A stretch of 38,732 nt of DNA from Candidatus Staskawiczbacteria bacterium RIFOXYD1_FULL_32_13 (GCA_001820485.1 MHPU01000020.1:11589-50320); one strand, 5' to 3'; numbered from the stretch's first letter, positions 9,207-18,508 are shown. Notes: generated by a model from the letters alone, not told the origin. Translations and numbers: made by a program.

Positions 9207-10475
9207 TTATTTTGCTTCTTCCGGCTCTTCGCCCTTCTTCTTTTTGGATTTTTTAACTTTTTTTTCTTTTACTGGCTTATCTTCTTTTACTTCTTCTATT
9301 TTTTCCTCATTTTCTTCCTCTTTTAGAGCAGGTTTAATATCTATTTTCCAACCTGTTAAATTAGCAGCTAATCTTACGTTTCTACCATCTTTACCAATTG
9401 CTAAAGATAATTGATCTTCTGGCACAAAAACTGTAGCTGTATTTTTGTCTTCCACTTTTACACTACTAACTTTAGCTGGGCTTAGGGAATTAGCAATAAA
9501 TTTTTCTGGTTTTTCAGTCCATTCTACTACATCAATTTTTTCTCCTCCTAATTCATTTATCACAGCAATAATTCTTGTTCCACGCTGACCAACACAACTT
9601 CCTATTGGATCAATACCATCTTCTGTGGAAGCTACTGCCATTTTTGTTCTAAAACCCGGTTCTCTGGCAATTGCTTTAATAACTACTGTGCCTGCTGTAA
9701 TTTCTGGAACTTCTAATTCAAAAAGCCTTGAAACCAATTTTGGATAAACACGAGAAAGTAACACAATAGAACCCTTTGAAGTATCTTCAACTTTTAAAAT
9801 ATAACATTTTACTCTTTGTCCTGGTTTGTAATATTCTCCAGGAATTTGCTCTTCTCTGTTTAAAAGACCTAAAGTTTTACCAATATCAACATAAATAGTA
9901 GAGCCTTCAATCCTTTGAACTAGTCCAGATACAATTTCCCCTTCTTTAGATTTAAATTCATTTGCAATAGTTTCTTTTTCTGCTTCTCTAATTTTCTGCA
10001 AAATAACTTGTTTTGCAGTTTGAGCTGCAATTCTACCATAATCCTCTTGAGGCTTTAAAGGAATTTCAATTTCTTCTCCAGCCTTTATACTAGGATAATC
10101 TTTTTTAGCATCTTCAATCATTATGTGTTTTTCTGGATTAAAAATAACTTTTTTTGGTTCTTCTAATGCGCCATCTTCTGTGGTTTTTTGAATTCTATCA
10201 AAATCTTCGTGAGGAATAATCTTTTTTTCTTTTAATTCTTCAATTTCTTCTTCTGTATAAAGCATTGAATCATCTACTACAAGCTTTATTTGCCAAAATT
10301 TTGAATCACCTGAGACTGGGTCGAATTTTGTTTTAATTTTTTGTCCTTTTTCTCCATAATCTTTTTTATAAGCAGTTGCCAAAGCAGCTTCTATTGTTTC
10401 AATAATTTTTTCTGGTGTAATTCCTCTTGCTTCTGCAATTTGAGCTAATGCTCTATGAAATGATTTTATATCCAC
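9207..10475 (-). CDS. nusA: Transcription termination/antitermination factor NusA
   Basis: NusA N-terminal, S1 and KH regions (GIDPIGSCVGQRGTRI; LAIGKDGRNVRLAANLTGWKIDI). Listed ORF starts at 10505, but its first residues MLFGIWNFST lie in repeat sequence; GTG at 10475 (VDIKSFHRALAQIAEARG) is the likelier start. Confidence 0.93.
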   Translation of the reverse strand: MDIKSFHRALAQIAEARGITPEKIIETIEAALATAYKKDYGEKGQKIKTKFDPVSGDSKFWQIKLVVDDSMLYTEEEIEELKEKKIIPHEDFDRIQKTTEDGALEEPKKVIFNPEKHIMIEDAKKDYPSIKAGEEIEIPLKPQEDYGRIAAQTAKQVILQKIREAEKETIANEFKSKEGEIVSGLVQRIEGSTIYVDIGKTLGLLNREEQIPGEYYKPGQRVKCYILKVEDTSKGSIVLLSRVYPKLVSRLFELEVPEITAGTVVIKAIAREPGFRTKMAVASTEDGIDPIGSCVGQRGTRIIAVINELGGEKIDVVEWTEKPEKFIANSLSPAKVSSVKVEDKNTATVFVPEDQLSLAIGKDGRNVRLAANLTGWKIDIKPALKEEENEEKIEEVKEDKPVKEKKVKKSKKKKGEEPEEAK

Positions 10476-10481
10476 TGTACT

Positions 10482-10555
10482 AAAATTCCAAATTCCAAAT
10501 AACAAATTCCAAACTATTCGTTTGTGATTTGGTGCTTGTGATTTGTGATTTATTT
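10482..10555. repeat. Short inverted repeat (CAAATTACAAGCACC family), gene-less copy B
   Basis: Left arm AAATTCCAAATTCCAAATAACAAATTCCAAAC; reverse complement of right arm AAATCACAAATCACAAGCACCAAATCACAAAC. Same family as 8302 and 27301. Confidence 0.85.
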
Positions 10556-10681
10556 AAAATAAAAGTCCGTGGTCAAACGGACAAACTTTCTTATCTTCTA
10601 TATATAATGCTATCAGAAGTGGGTTTTAATGTCAATATCTATTGAAAATCTGTCAAATTTATGTTTAAATTAAAAAAATAA

Positions 10682-10765
10682 GCCACGGTGATGAAATTGG
10701 CAAACATTCGGCACTCAAAATGCCGCGAGCGCAAGCTCTTGTGGGTTCAAGTCCCACCCGTGGCA
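10682..10765 (+). tRNA. tRNA-Leu (anticodon CAA)
   Basis: Acceptor GCCACGG/CCGTGGC, anticodon arm CGGCA-CTCAAAA-TGCCG, long variable arm CGAGC-GCAA-GCTC, T arm GTGGG-TTCAAGT-CCCAC; CCA not encoded. Confidence 0.95.
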
Positions 10766-10766
10766 C

Positions 10767-11387
10767 ATGAGAGGGTATTTTCGTAAAACAATTCTTAATA
10801 AAGACAAGGGATTACAAGCTTATGTTATTGGTCTCGCACTCGGCGATGGTAATTTATCTAATCCAAACGGCAAAGCTACAAGATTAAGAATAACCTGCGA
10901 CAAAAAATATCCTTTTTTGATTACAAAAATTTGTAAAGCATTAGAAAAACTGTTTCCAGAAAATAAAGTTTCTATCGTAGACAGAGATAAAGGGTGTGTT
11001 GATATAAGTATTTATTCAAATCATTTTGAAAAATTGCTAGGATGGAAAGCAAAAAACGGTTCAAAATTTGTCCAAAAAGTTAACGTACCAAATTGGATTA
11101 AAGAAAATAATAACTATAAAATAAATTGTTTACGAGGACTCATAGAAACTGATGGTTCAATTTATAACGATAGAGGCTATACAATGATGATTTTTACTTC
11201 AGTAATACCCGCGCTTGCAAAAGATTTTTATGATATGATTTTATCTCTTGAATTTAATCCTCATCTGTATTTAATAAAAAGAGGTAAAACTGCGGAATAT
11301 AAATATAGCCAGCAAGATGTTTATCATATTCGGCTTTCAAAAAATGTTTCTAAATTTTTAGAACTAGTAAAACCAGAAAAAATATAA
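10767..11387 (+). CDS. LAGLIDADG-family homing endonuclease-like protein
   Basis: Two LAGLIDADG-type motifs: YVIGLALGDGNL and LRGLIETDGSI. ATG lies 2 nt after the tRNA-Leu discriminator base. Confidence 0.85.
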   Translation: MRGYFRKTILNKDKGLQAYVIGLALGDGNLSNPNGKATRLRITCDKKYPFLITKICKALEKLFPENKVSIVDRDKGCVDISIYSNHFEKLLGWKAKNGSKFVQKVNVPNWIKENNNYKINCLRGLIETDGSIYNDRGYTMMIFTSVIPALAKDFYDMILSLEFNPHLYLIKRGKTAEYKYSQQDVYHIRLSKNVSKFLELVKPEKI

Positions 11388-11391
11388 AATA

Positions 11392-11425
11392 AAAACGGCT
11401 TTGAGAAATTCAAGGCCGTTTTGTT
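11392..11425. terminator. Terminator between the LAGLIDADG ORF and the MBL-fold gene
   Basis: AAAACGGCTTTGAGAAATTCAAGGCCGTTTTGTTTT. Confidence 0.8.
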
Positions 11426-11431
11426 TTATAT

Positions 11432-12178
11432 TTATAAAATATATTCTTCTAGAGGCTCTGGCAAAATTATTTTTAAACCTGTGTCGGGTATTGCTTCTTT
11501 AACTTTAGCCCTAGTTTCATTATTAAATTTTCTTTTAAAGTGAGCTAACGCCAAACATTTTACATTTTGTCTTTTTGCCATTTCAAAAATATCAACTGCT
11601 GCAACATGTCCTTTTATTCTTTCGTCAAACATATAACATTCGTGCATTAAAATATCTGCATCTTTATATAATTTTTCTGGATTTTCATCAAAAGGTCCAT
11701 CCCCACTATAACAAACAATATTTCTACCATTATCAATTCTTATAGCTAAATTATAGGCAGTATGCAAGGTTTTTGCAAAACTTAATTTTAATTCATTAAA
11801 CTGAACACTTTCCCCATCTTTTGCAATCACAAAATTAACTTTGAATCCATAACTATCTATTCCAAAATATGAATGCTGACATAATCTTTCAATATCTACT
11901 TTAAGTTGCTCTGAGCAAATTATAGTTAATTCTTTTTTTCTATCTTCTTCCAACATTCTACCTAAAAGATTTGGCACTCCAAATAAATGATCTGAATGCC
12001 TATGAGTTATATACAAAACATCAATTAAAGAATGGTCTTTGGTATATTTCCATAACTGTCTTACGGCCGAATCTCCACAATCAAGCATTATGGCGGTTTT
12101 TTCTGACAAAACTAAATGCGAATGATTGGGGTATCTTTCGTCAAACGCTTCGCCTACTCCCAAAAATATTATTTTCAT
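11432..12178 (-). CDS. MBL-fold hydrolase, RNase Z-like
   Basis: MKIIFLGVGEAFDERYPNHSHLVL, ITHRHSDHLFGVPNLLGRM, YSGDG, HECYM. Confidence 0.82.
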   Translation of the reverse strand: MKIIFLGVGEAFDERYPNHSHLVLSEKTAIMLDCGDSAVRQLWKYTKDHSLIDVLYITHRHSDHLFGVPNLLGRMLEEDRKKELTIICSEQLKVDIERLCQHSYFGIDSYGFKVNFVIAKDGESVQFNELKLSFAKTLHTAYNLAIRIDNGRNIVCYSGDGPFDENPEKLYKDADILMHECYMFDERIKGHVAAVDIFEMAKRQNVKCLALAHFKRKFNNETRAKVKEAIPDTGLKIILPEPLEEYIL

Positions 12179-12189
12179 ATTTCTGATAC

Positions 12190-12732
12190 TTAATTATTAT
12201 AATTTTTTATTATTTTGTGCGCATGTTTCCTAAATAATATATTTAAAGTAAAGCCCATTATAACCCCGATTACAGCTCCAGCTAAAATATCACTTGGCCA
12301 ATGTATTCCTACAAAAACGCGAGAAAACACAATTAATAAACTAAAAATATAAAAAGCAATTCCTAGTTTTTTATGATAAAAATAAATTATTGTAGAAAGC
12401 GCAAAATAAAAACAAGCATGGCCCGAAGGGAATGAAGCTTCAAGAGAATTATAATTTATTAATTGATTTACTTGATGATTTACAAAAGGTCTTGGCCTAA
12501 ACCAAATTTTCCTAATAATTTCAGCTACAACAAATCTTGTAACCACAGCTGCAATTACAGCTTCTAAACCCATCTTCCAATATTTTTTAAAGTTATAAAT
12601 TAAAATCATTACTAAAAAAACAGCTAAAATATATTCAGAATTTTCTGCCACAAAAATAGCTAGCGTGTCTAGCCATGCATATTTTCCCGCCAGTCCATTT
12701 ATTAAATTAAATAAATATAAATCTAAGTTCAT
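12190..12732 (-). CDS. PAP2-family phosphatase
   Basis: KIWFRPRPF ... SFPSGHA ... SRVFVGIHWPSDILAG motifs. Confidence 0.92.
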   Translation of the reverse strand: MNLDLYLFNLINGLAGKYAWLDTLAIFVAENSEYILAVFLVMILIYNFKKYWKMGLEAVIAAVVTRFVVAEIIRKIWFRPRPFVNHQVNQLINYNSLEASFPSGHACFYFALSTIIYFYHKKLGIAFYIFSLLIVFSRVFVGIHWPSDILAGAVIGVIMGFTLNILFRKHAHKIIKNYNN

Positions 12733-13317
12733 TTATTTTATGTAGTATTGCCATGGCACGTGTTCCATAGAAGCTCCCGCGAGCTTTCTCCTTTCTTCTA
12801 TAATATTTCTTATTTTTCTAGGATTATCTACCTGTACTATCTTGCGCAATTTAAAACTATCTTTATCTAACTCTTCTAAAATTCTCAACGATCCAACATT
12901 AAATTTTTTATAGTATACTGGCATATCCGTACTTATACCAATTATGTTTTTGTAAAAAATATCTTTATTATTATCATTCATTGATGGGCTAAAAGACCCC
13001 CTTTTAAAACTTATTCTATCTTTTTTCAAATAATATTCCGTATTAAATATTGTTTGTATTTTTATCATAGTCAAAATAGTATTTAAAATTAAAACACAAC
13101 CTATCACACGTATTACTAAATCAAAACTGAGAACTCCTGACGTTGGCAAAAAAATATCAAATGGTTTAAGCATAAAATGTGCACCAATGTATCCAAAAAC
13201 AAGAACCGCAATACTAACAAGTATTTCACTAATAAATGCCAATGGGGCATCTATCCAAAAAATAATTTTTGGTTTTAATATAATTATGTCACCCGAAATA
13301 GTTGTATGATTTTTCAT
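12733..13317 (-). CDS. Membrane protein, PH-domain-like
   Basis: Two TM segments then a beta-rich region (TEYYLKKDRISFKRGSF...); family assignment tentative. Confidence 0.5.
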   Translation of the reverse strand: MKNHTTISGDIIILKPKIIFWIDAPLAFISEILVSIAVLVFGYIGAHFMLKPFDIFLPTSGVLSFDLVIRVIGCVLILNTILTMIKIQTIFNTEYYLKKDRISFKRGSFSPSMNDNNKDIFYKNIIGISTDMPVYYKKFNVGSLRILEELDKDSFKLRKIVQVDNPRKIRNIIEERRKLAGASMEHVPWQYYIK

Positions 13318-13321
13318 ATTT

Positions 13322-14650
13322 TTATTTAGGAAGAGGGAATTTTTTACAAAATTTTAAAACTTCCTGACTTATTTTTTTTAATTCTTTGTTTACTTTAATC
13401 TCTTTTCTAAAATTCCTCAAATAAATAATTCTTTCTTCTTTTTCTGTTGGAAGTTGATATTTTTTTATTTCTTCTACTGTTTTTGCAATCCAAGTGGCAA
13501 TTATTTTCATTTCTTTTTCTTTCATTCCCCTTGTTGTAATAGCTGGGGTTCCAAGCCTTACTCCACTTGGATAAAAAGGGCTTGAAGGATCTTGGGGAAT
13601 CATATTTTTGTTTACCGTAATGCCTGCAATATCTAAAGCATCACTTAAAAATACCCCGCGCCCAGCACTAATATCTGTTAAATCAATTAAAAGCATATGA
13701 TTATCTGTTCCACCAGAAACAATTTTTACTTTATTTTTTACAAGCTCTTGTCCTAAAACTTTCGCATTTTTGACAATTTGCTTTCCATATTTTTTAAAAT
13801 CTGGTTTTAAAGCTTCTCCTAAAGCTACAGCAATAGCAGAAATTTGATGTTCATGCGGACCACCTTGAACTCCACCAGGGAAAATTGCTTTGTTTATTTT
13901 TTCTCCAAGCTCTGGATCTTTCTTTAAACCTTTTTCTGTTACCATTACCATGCCACCCCTTGGACCTCTTAAAGTTTTATGAGTTGTAGTAGTTACAATA
14001 TGTGCATAAGGTACTGGACTTTTATGAGCTCCTGCTATTACTAACCCTGAAATATGAGCAATATCAGCTACAAAATATGCTCCAACTTCATCTGCAATTT
14101 TTGCAAATTCCTCAAAAGGAAATTCTCTAACATACGCTGTAGCTCCGCACCACATCAATTTTGGTTTATGCTCTAAAGCTAATTTTCTAATTTCATCCAT
14201 ATCTAAATACCCATCTTTTTTCACATGATAAGGAATACTTTTATAGATTTTTGAAGTTATGTTTACTTTCCAACCATGAGAAATATGTCCTCCATCTGGT
14301 AAATTATGACCCATAATTGTATCCCCCGGCTCACAAGTAGCTAAATAAACAGCAAAATTAGCAGGACTACCAGAATATGGCTGAACATTAACAAAAGGCA
14401 CGCCAAAAGCTTTTTTAGCCCTTTCAATACATAAATTTTCAACCATATCTATAATTTGGTTTCCACCATAATATCTTTTACCAGGATAACCTTCTGCATA
14501 TTTATCTGTAAGAATTGAACCTAAAGCTTCTCTTACAGCGGGCGAGCAATGATTTTCTGAAGGAATCATTTGTAAAGAATTTTTTTGACGATCTGTTTCA
14601 AGCTCAATTAATTTTGCAATTTCTGTATCAAGTTTTTTTAATTTTGCCAT
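13322..14650 (-). CDS. glyA: Serine hydroxymethyltransferase
   Basis: MIPSENHCSPAVREALGS, YPGKRYYGGNQ, TTTTHKTLRGPRGGMV, FPGGVQGGPH. Confidence 0.97.
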   Translation of the reverse strand: MAKLKKLDTEIAKLIELETDRQKNSLQMIPSENHCSPAVREALGSILTDKYAEGYPGKRYYGGNQIIDMVENLCIERAKKAFGVPFVNVQPYSGSPANFAVYLATCEPGDTIMGHNLPDGGHISHGWKVNITSKIYKSIPYHVKKDGYLDMDEIRKLALEHKPKLMWCGATAYVREFPFEEFAKIADEVGAYFVADIAHISGLVIAGAHKSPVPYAHIVTTTTHKTLRGPRGGMVMVTEKGLKKDPELGEKINKAIFPGGVQGGPHEHQISAIAVALGEALKPDFKKYGKQIVKNAKVLGQELVKNKVKIVSGGTDNHMLLIDLTDISAGRGVFLSDALDIAGITVNKNMIPQDPSSPFYPSGVRLGTPAITTRGMKEKEMKIIATWIAKTVEEIKKYQLPTEKEERIIYLRNFRKEIKVNKELKKISQEVLKFCKKFPLPK

Positions 14651-14732
14651 TTTTTTATAATATTAATTTTAGTTATTTTAGTATAACACTTTGCTTTTAG
14701 GAAACAATAGTTTATAATAGATAAATAAACTT

Positions 14733-15761
14733 ATGATAAATCCACAAGATGAAGCTCAAGCTAAAGAATTTCTAAAAAGAATTGAAATTATCACAATGAA
14801 AAAAGACCTCAGAAAACTGAGAGAAGCTGATGCTATAAAAGAAAAAAGTAAAATAGTTTCTGGAGGGTTCAAAAAAACCTTTGGCTTTGCTCAGGACGGG
14901 TCTACTCCAAATAAAGCAGTACCGGAAGAATTGAAGGAAATAAAAGAAAAATTTGAAAGAGAAAAAATTCTTAATGAAAATTACATACAAGAAATAGAAG
15001 CAGAAAAACAATTAAAAAACTATGCAAATGAAGAAGAAAAGCAAAGAATTTTTATTTTAGAATCTCAAAAAATTGAACTAGAAAAAAAAGTAAAGGATGA
15101 AAGATTAAGACAAGAACCAGCTCTTGTAATGAAAAAAAATGATTTAAATTTAGAAAAAAAAGAAATCGAATTAAAACTTCGTGATTTAAGATCGCAAGAG
15201 GAGAAGCTTGAAGCAGAAGAAAAAGTTATATCTGAAAGAGAAAAAGCTACCAATGTTCCTTTGGAAAAAGAAACTTTAGAAAAAACTAGGCAAGATTTAG
15301 AAGCAAAAATACAAGAAATTGAAAAAAAGAGATGGGAAGTTGAGCGCGAAATATCCAAAGAAGATTCTAGTATTGAAATTGTAAATCAAGATTACAAAAA
15401 AATAATAAATGAAGAAAATGATTTAAAACAAAGAATCACAGATATTGACAAACAACTAAGACAAATATATTCTCAAATAGTGCAAAGAATTCAAGAATTA
15501 AAGAAAAAAGAAAAGGAAGATATAAAAACAGCTCAAACAGAAATAGCTAAAATAGAAACTAAAGAAAAAGAAGAAGTACAAAGAAATCAGTGGGCAAGAT
15601 CTCCATCAACTAGATATTCAGAAAAAGAATATTTAAGAACAATACCAGATAAAGTTAAAGAAAATTTAGAGAAACAAGCAGAAGCTGAAGAAGAACATAG
15701 AAGAAAATTTTTAGAGAATATAGAAACTAAAGCAAAACAAGAAGATAAAAAATATAATTAA
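14733..15761 (+). CDS. Coiled-coil protein of unknown function
   Basis: Long Glu/Lys-rich heptad-like sequence. Confidence 0.6.
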   Translation: MINPQDEAQAKEFLKRIEIITMKKDLRKLREADAIKEKSKIVSGGFKKTFGFAQDGSTPNKAVPEELKEIKEKFEREKILNENYIQEIEAEKQLKNYANEEEKQRIFILESQKIELEKKVKDERLRQEPALVMKKNDLNLEKKEIELKLRDLRSQEEKLEAEEKVISEREKATNVPLEKETLEKTRQDLEAKIQEIEKKRWEVEREISKEDSSIEIVNQDYKKIINEENDLKQRITDIDKQLRQIYSQIVQRIQELKKKEKEDIKTAQTEIAKIETKEKEEVQRNQWARSPSTRYSEKEYLRTIPDKVKENLEKQAEAEEEHRRKFLENIETKAKQEDKKYN

Positions 15762-15772
15762 TCAAAAAATTT

Positions 15773-16144
15773 ATGTTAACAAAAAAAGATATAGAAGCTT
15801 TAAAAGAAAAATTAGAAATTGAAAAAGAAAAACTAACAAAGGAATTAGAATCTTTTGCAATAAAAGATAAAGAACTAGAACATAATTGGAATGCTCAATT
15901 TCCAAATAAAGAAAAGGGAGATAAAGAAGAAGAGGCTGATGATGCAACAGAGTATGAAAATTTAATTTCACTTGAGCATAGCTTAGAATTAAAATTAAGA
16001 GATATCACTTTAGCTTTAGAAAAAATTATAAAAAGTGAAAATGGTAAATATGGAATATGTGAAAGCTGTAATAAAGACATTGAAGAAAAAAGATTACAAG
16101 CGTGCCCAGAAGCAAAACTTTGTATGAGTTGTAATAAAGAATAA
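15773..16144 (+). CDS. TraR/DksA-type zinc finger protein
   Basis: Coiled coil then GKYGICESCNKDIEEKRLQACPEAKLCMSCNKE. Confidence 0.88.
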   Translation: MLTKKDIEALKEKLEIEKEKLTKELESFAIKDKELEHNWNAQFPNKEKGDKEEEADDATEYENLISLEHSLELKLRDITLALEKIIKSENGKYGICESCNKDIEEKRLQACPEAKLCMSCNKE

Positions 16145-16148
16145 ATTT

Positions 16149-16175
16149 AAAGCCACATCTAAAGTGGCTTTTTGT
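16149..16175 (+). terminator. Terminator after the dksA/traR-like gene
   Basis: AAAGCCAC atctaaa GTGGCTTT TTG. Confidence 0.75.
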
Positions 16176-17171
16176 TTAACTATGAAAAAATATTTTATTT
16201 TATTAATTTTTGTTATTTTTTGTTTCTTTATAAAAGATACCTTTGCTTTAGAAAAAATAAATATTAATATTGCCACCCTTGAACAATTAGATCAAATAAC
16301 AAGCGTAGGGAAGGTAACAGCACAAAAAATAATAGACTCTCGACCATTTTTATCCCTTAATGACCTATTAAAAGTCAAGGGCATAGGAGAGGCTACTTTA
16401 CAAAAAATAAAAGACCAAGGATTAGCTTGTGTTGATTGCATACCTGTCATTCCCAGCTTGACTGGGAATCCAGTAACAAACATAGAAAACTCGCAAGACA
16501 CTCTGGATTCCCGCTTACGCGGGAATGACACTAGTGATGTGCCTGTTGTTTCCATAATATATCCAAGTGGAATTATTTTTAATGAAATTTTACCAAGCCC
16601 AGAAGGGCCAGACGAACAAAATGAATTTATTGAGCTTTATAATACAAATAATTTTGATGTTGATTTATCAGAATGGAAAATAATGGACAAAGAAGGCACA
16701 AGTACAACTTTTACAATTCTGAAAGACACAAAAATTTTAGCAAATAACTTTTTAATTTTTAAAAGGCCACAAACAAAAATAAGTTTAAACAATACTAGTG
16801 ACACATTAAATCTATTTTTACCAAATGATAAAATTATAGATTCTGTTTCTTTTCCAAAGGCCATAACAAATCAATCTTATAACAAAACAGGTTTTGGATG
16901 GGCGTGGAGCTCTACTATAACCCCTAATTCAAAAAATATAATTTCTCAGCCCACTGCAACTAAAACTAATAATAATTCTACAGATAATTTAAAACTAATA
17001 GATGAAAATTTAGCTTCATTAAATAATTCTCTTGACTCGTCACCAAGCCCCATAAAAAACAATTTTTTAAGCAACAATCCTATAATATTATTTTTAATAG
17101 TTTTAATAGTAGCTATAATTTTAGCAGTTGTTGTTTTTATAATTAAACTCAAACTTTCAAAAAAACAATAA
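16164..17171 (+). CDS. ComEA-like helix-hairpin-helix protein with lamin-tail-like domain
   Basis: ININIATLEQLDQITSVGKVTAQKIIDSRPF (HhH); FNEILPSPEGPDEQNEFIELYNTNNFDVDLSEWKIMD (LTD); C-terminal TM. Repeat-derived insert between the two domains. Confidence 0.85.
   Translation: MAFCLTMKKYFILLIFVIFCFFIKDTFALEKININIATLEQLDQITSVGKVTAQKIIDSRPFLSLNDLLKVKGIGEATLQKIKDQGLACVDCIPVIPSLTGNPVTNIENSQDTLDSRLRGNDTSDVPVVSIIYPSGIIFNEILPSPEGPDEQNEFIELYNTNNFDVDLSEWKIMDKEGTSTTFTILKDTKILANNFLIFKRPQTKISLNNTSDTLNLFLPNDKIIDSVSFPKAITNQSYNKTGFGWAWSSTITPNSKNIISQPTATKTNNNSTDNLKLIDENLASLNNSLDSSPSPIKNNFLSNNPIILFLIVLIVAIILAVVVFIIKLKLSKKQ
16446..16529. repeat. Palindromic repeat inside the ComEA-like gene
   Basis: gtcattcccagcttgactgggaatccag...ctctggattcccgcttacgcgggaatgac; encodes VIPSLTGNPV...DTLDSRLRGND. 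Confidence 0.92.
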
Positions 17172-17241
17172 ATAACTTGCTAAAATAAAATTTGTTTGGT
17201 AAAGTAAAGTCAAAGAATTTAAAATTAAATAATAAAAAACT

Positions 17242-17982
17242 ATGTCAGGACATTCTCATGCAAAAACAGTTATGGGCACAAAAATGGCCAATGCTGCTAA
17301 AAAAGGAAAAATATTTTCTAAATATGGTCGCCTTATTACAATAGCTGTAAAAGATGGCGGTGGTTCTGGAGACCCATCCAAAAATTCTAAGCTCAAAGCT
17401 ATAATGGAACAAGCTAAAAAAATGGATATGCCTAAGGAAAATATTGAAAGAGCTATTAAAAAAGGTACTGGTGAATTGGCTTCAGATAATTTAGAAGAAG
17501 TTTCATTTGAAGCTTTTGGCCCGGGAGGGATTGCAATGATTATAACTGGAATTACAGATAATAAAAACCGCACTTTAGGAGAAATCAAAGTTGCTTTAAA
17601 TATGAATAATGGCAAGCTAGCTGGAGAAGGAGCTGTGGCTTGGATGTTTGAGAATAAAGGCACAATTATTATTGATTTAGTTTCGCAAACAGAAGAATTA
17701 AAAAATAAGGAAAACCTAGAAATGATAGCTATTGAAGCAGGTAGCGATGATATAAAATTAGAGAATGATATTTTAATAATTTATACAAAACCAGAAGATT
17801 TAGAATTAGTTAAAAAATCTTTAGAAGAAAAAAATATAAAAATAGATTCTGCTTCCTTAAACTTGGTGGCTAAAGAAGAAGTGACTGTTTCTGATAAAGA
17901 AAGCCAGCAATGCCAAAAACTTTTTGATGTACTGGATGATAATGATGCAGTGCAAGATGTTTATTCAAACTTAAAAAACTAA
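17242..17982 (+). CDS. yebC: YebC/PmpR-family regulatory protein
   Basis: MSGHSHAKTVMGTKMANAAKKGKIFSKYGRLITIAVKDGG. Confidence 0.96.
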   Translation: MSGHSHAKTVMGTKMANAAKKGKIFSKYGRLITIAVKDGGGSGDPSKNSKLKAIMEQAKKMDMPKENIERAIKKGTGELASDNLEEVSFEAFGPGGIAMIITGITDNKNRTLGEIKVALNMNNGKLAGEGAVAWMFENKGTIIIDLVSQTEELKNKENLEMIAIEAGSDDIKLENDILIIYTKPEDLELVKKSLEEKNIKIDSASLNLVAKEEVTVSDKESQQCQKLFDVLDDNDAVQDVYSNLKN

Positions 17983-17986
17983 ACAA

Positions 17987-18508
17987 ATGATTATCTTAGG
18001 GATCGATCCCGGAACCGCCACAATTGGATATGCAATAATAAAAAAAATAAAAGATTGCAAAGCTATAGATGATAAAAGGTTTGAGGTACTTGATTTTGGA
18101 TGTATTACAACTTTAACTAATTTTACAACCGGAGAAAGATTACAGCAAATTCATGACCAAATAAATGCTTTAATAAAAAAACATAAACCAGACTTAATCT
18201 CTGTTGAAAGTTTATATTTTTTTAAAAATTTAAAAACTGTAATGCCTGTAAGCCAAGCAAAAGGAGTTATTTTATTATCTGCTGCCCAAAAGAAAATCCC
18301 TGTATTAGAATTTACTCCACTTCAAATGAAAATGACAATAGCTGGCTATGGAAGAGCAGAAAAAAAACAAGTTCAAGAAATGACAAAAAAACTATTAGAT
18401 TTAAGTAGTTTTAATATGAAAGAAAATAATAGAAATAAAGATGATGCAGCTGATGCATTAGGAGTAGCAATCTGTGCTGGCCTTCATAATAAATTTTTAA
18501 TAAATTAA
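17987..18508 (+). CDS. ruvC: Crossover junction endodeoxyribonuclease RuvC
   Basis: MIILGIDPGTATIGYAII, ESLYFFKNLKTVMPVSQAKGVIL, DDAADALGVAICAG. Confidence 0.96.
   Translation: MIILGIDPGTATIGYAIIKKIKDCKAIDDKRFEVLDFGCITTLTNFTTGERLQQIHDQINALIKKHKPDLISVESLYFFKNLKTVMPVSQAKGVILLSAAQKKIPVLEFTPLQMKMTIAGYGRAEKKQVQEMTKKLLDLSSFNMKENNRNKDDAADALGVAICAGLHNKFLIN

Noticed and set aside
10476-10505. NusA residues MLFGIWNFST as genuine N terminus
   Set aside because: Encoded by the inverted-repeat element; NusA similarity begins at VDIKSFHRALAQIAEARG with a GTG start.
15065-15358. Antisense ORFs such as 15065-15358, 17256-17663, 7440-7640 and 29769-30059
   Set aside because: Shadow ORFs opposite well supported coding genes; low-complexity translations and no independent signals.
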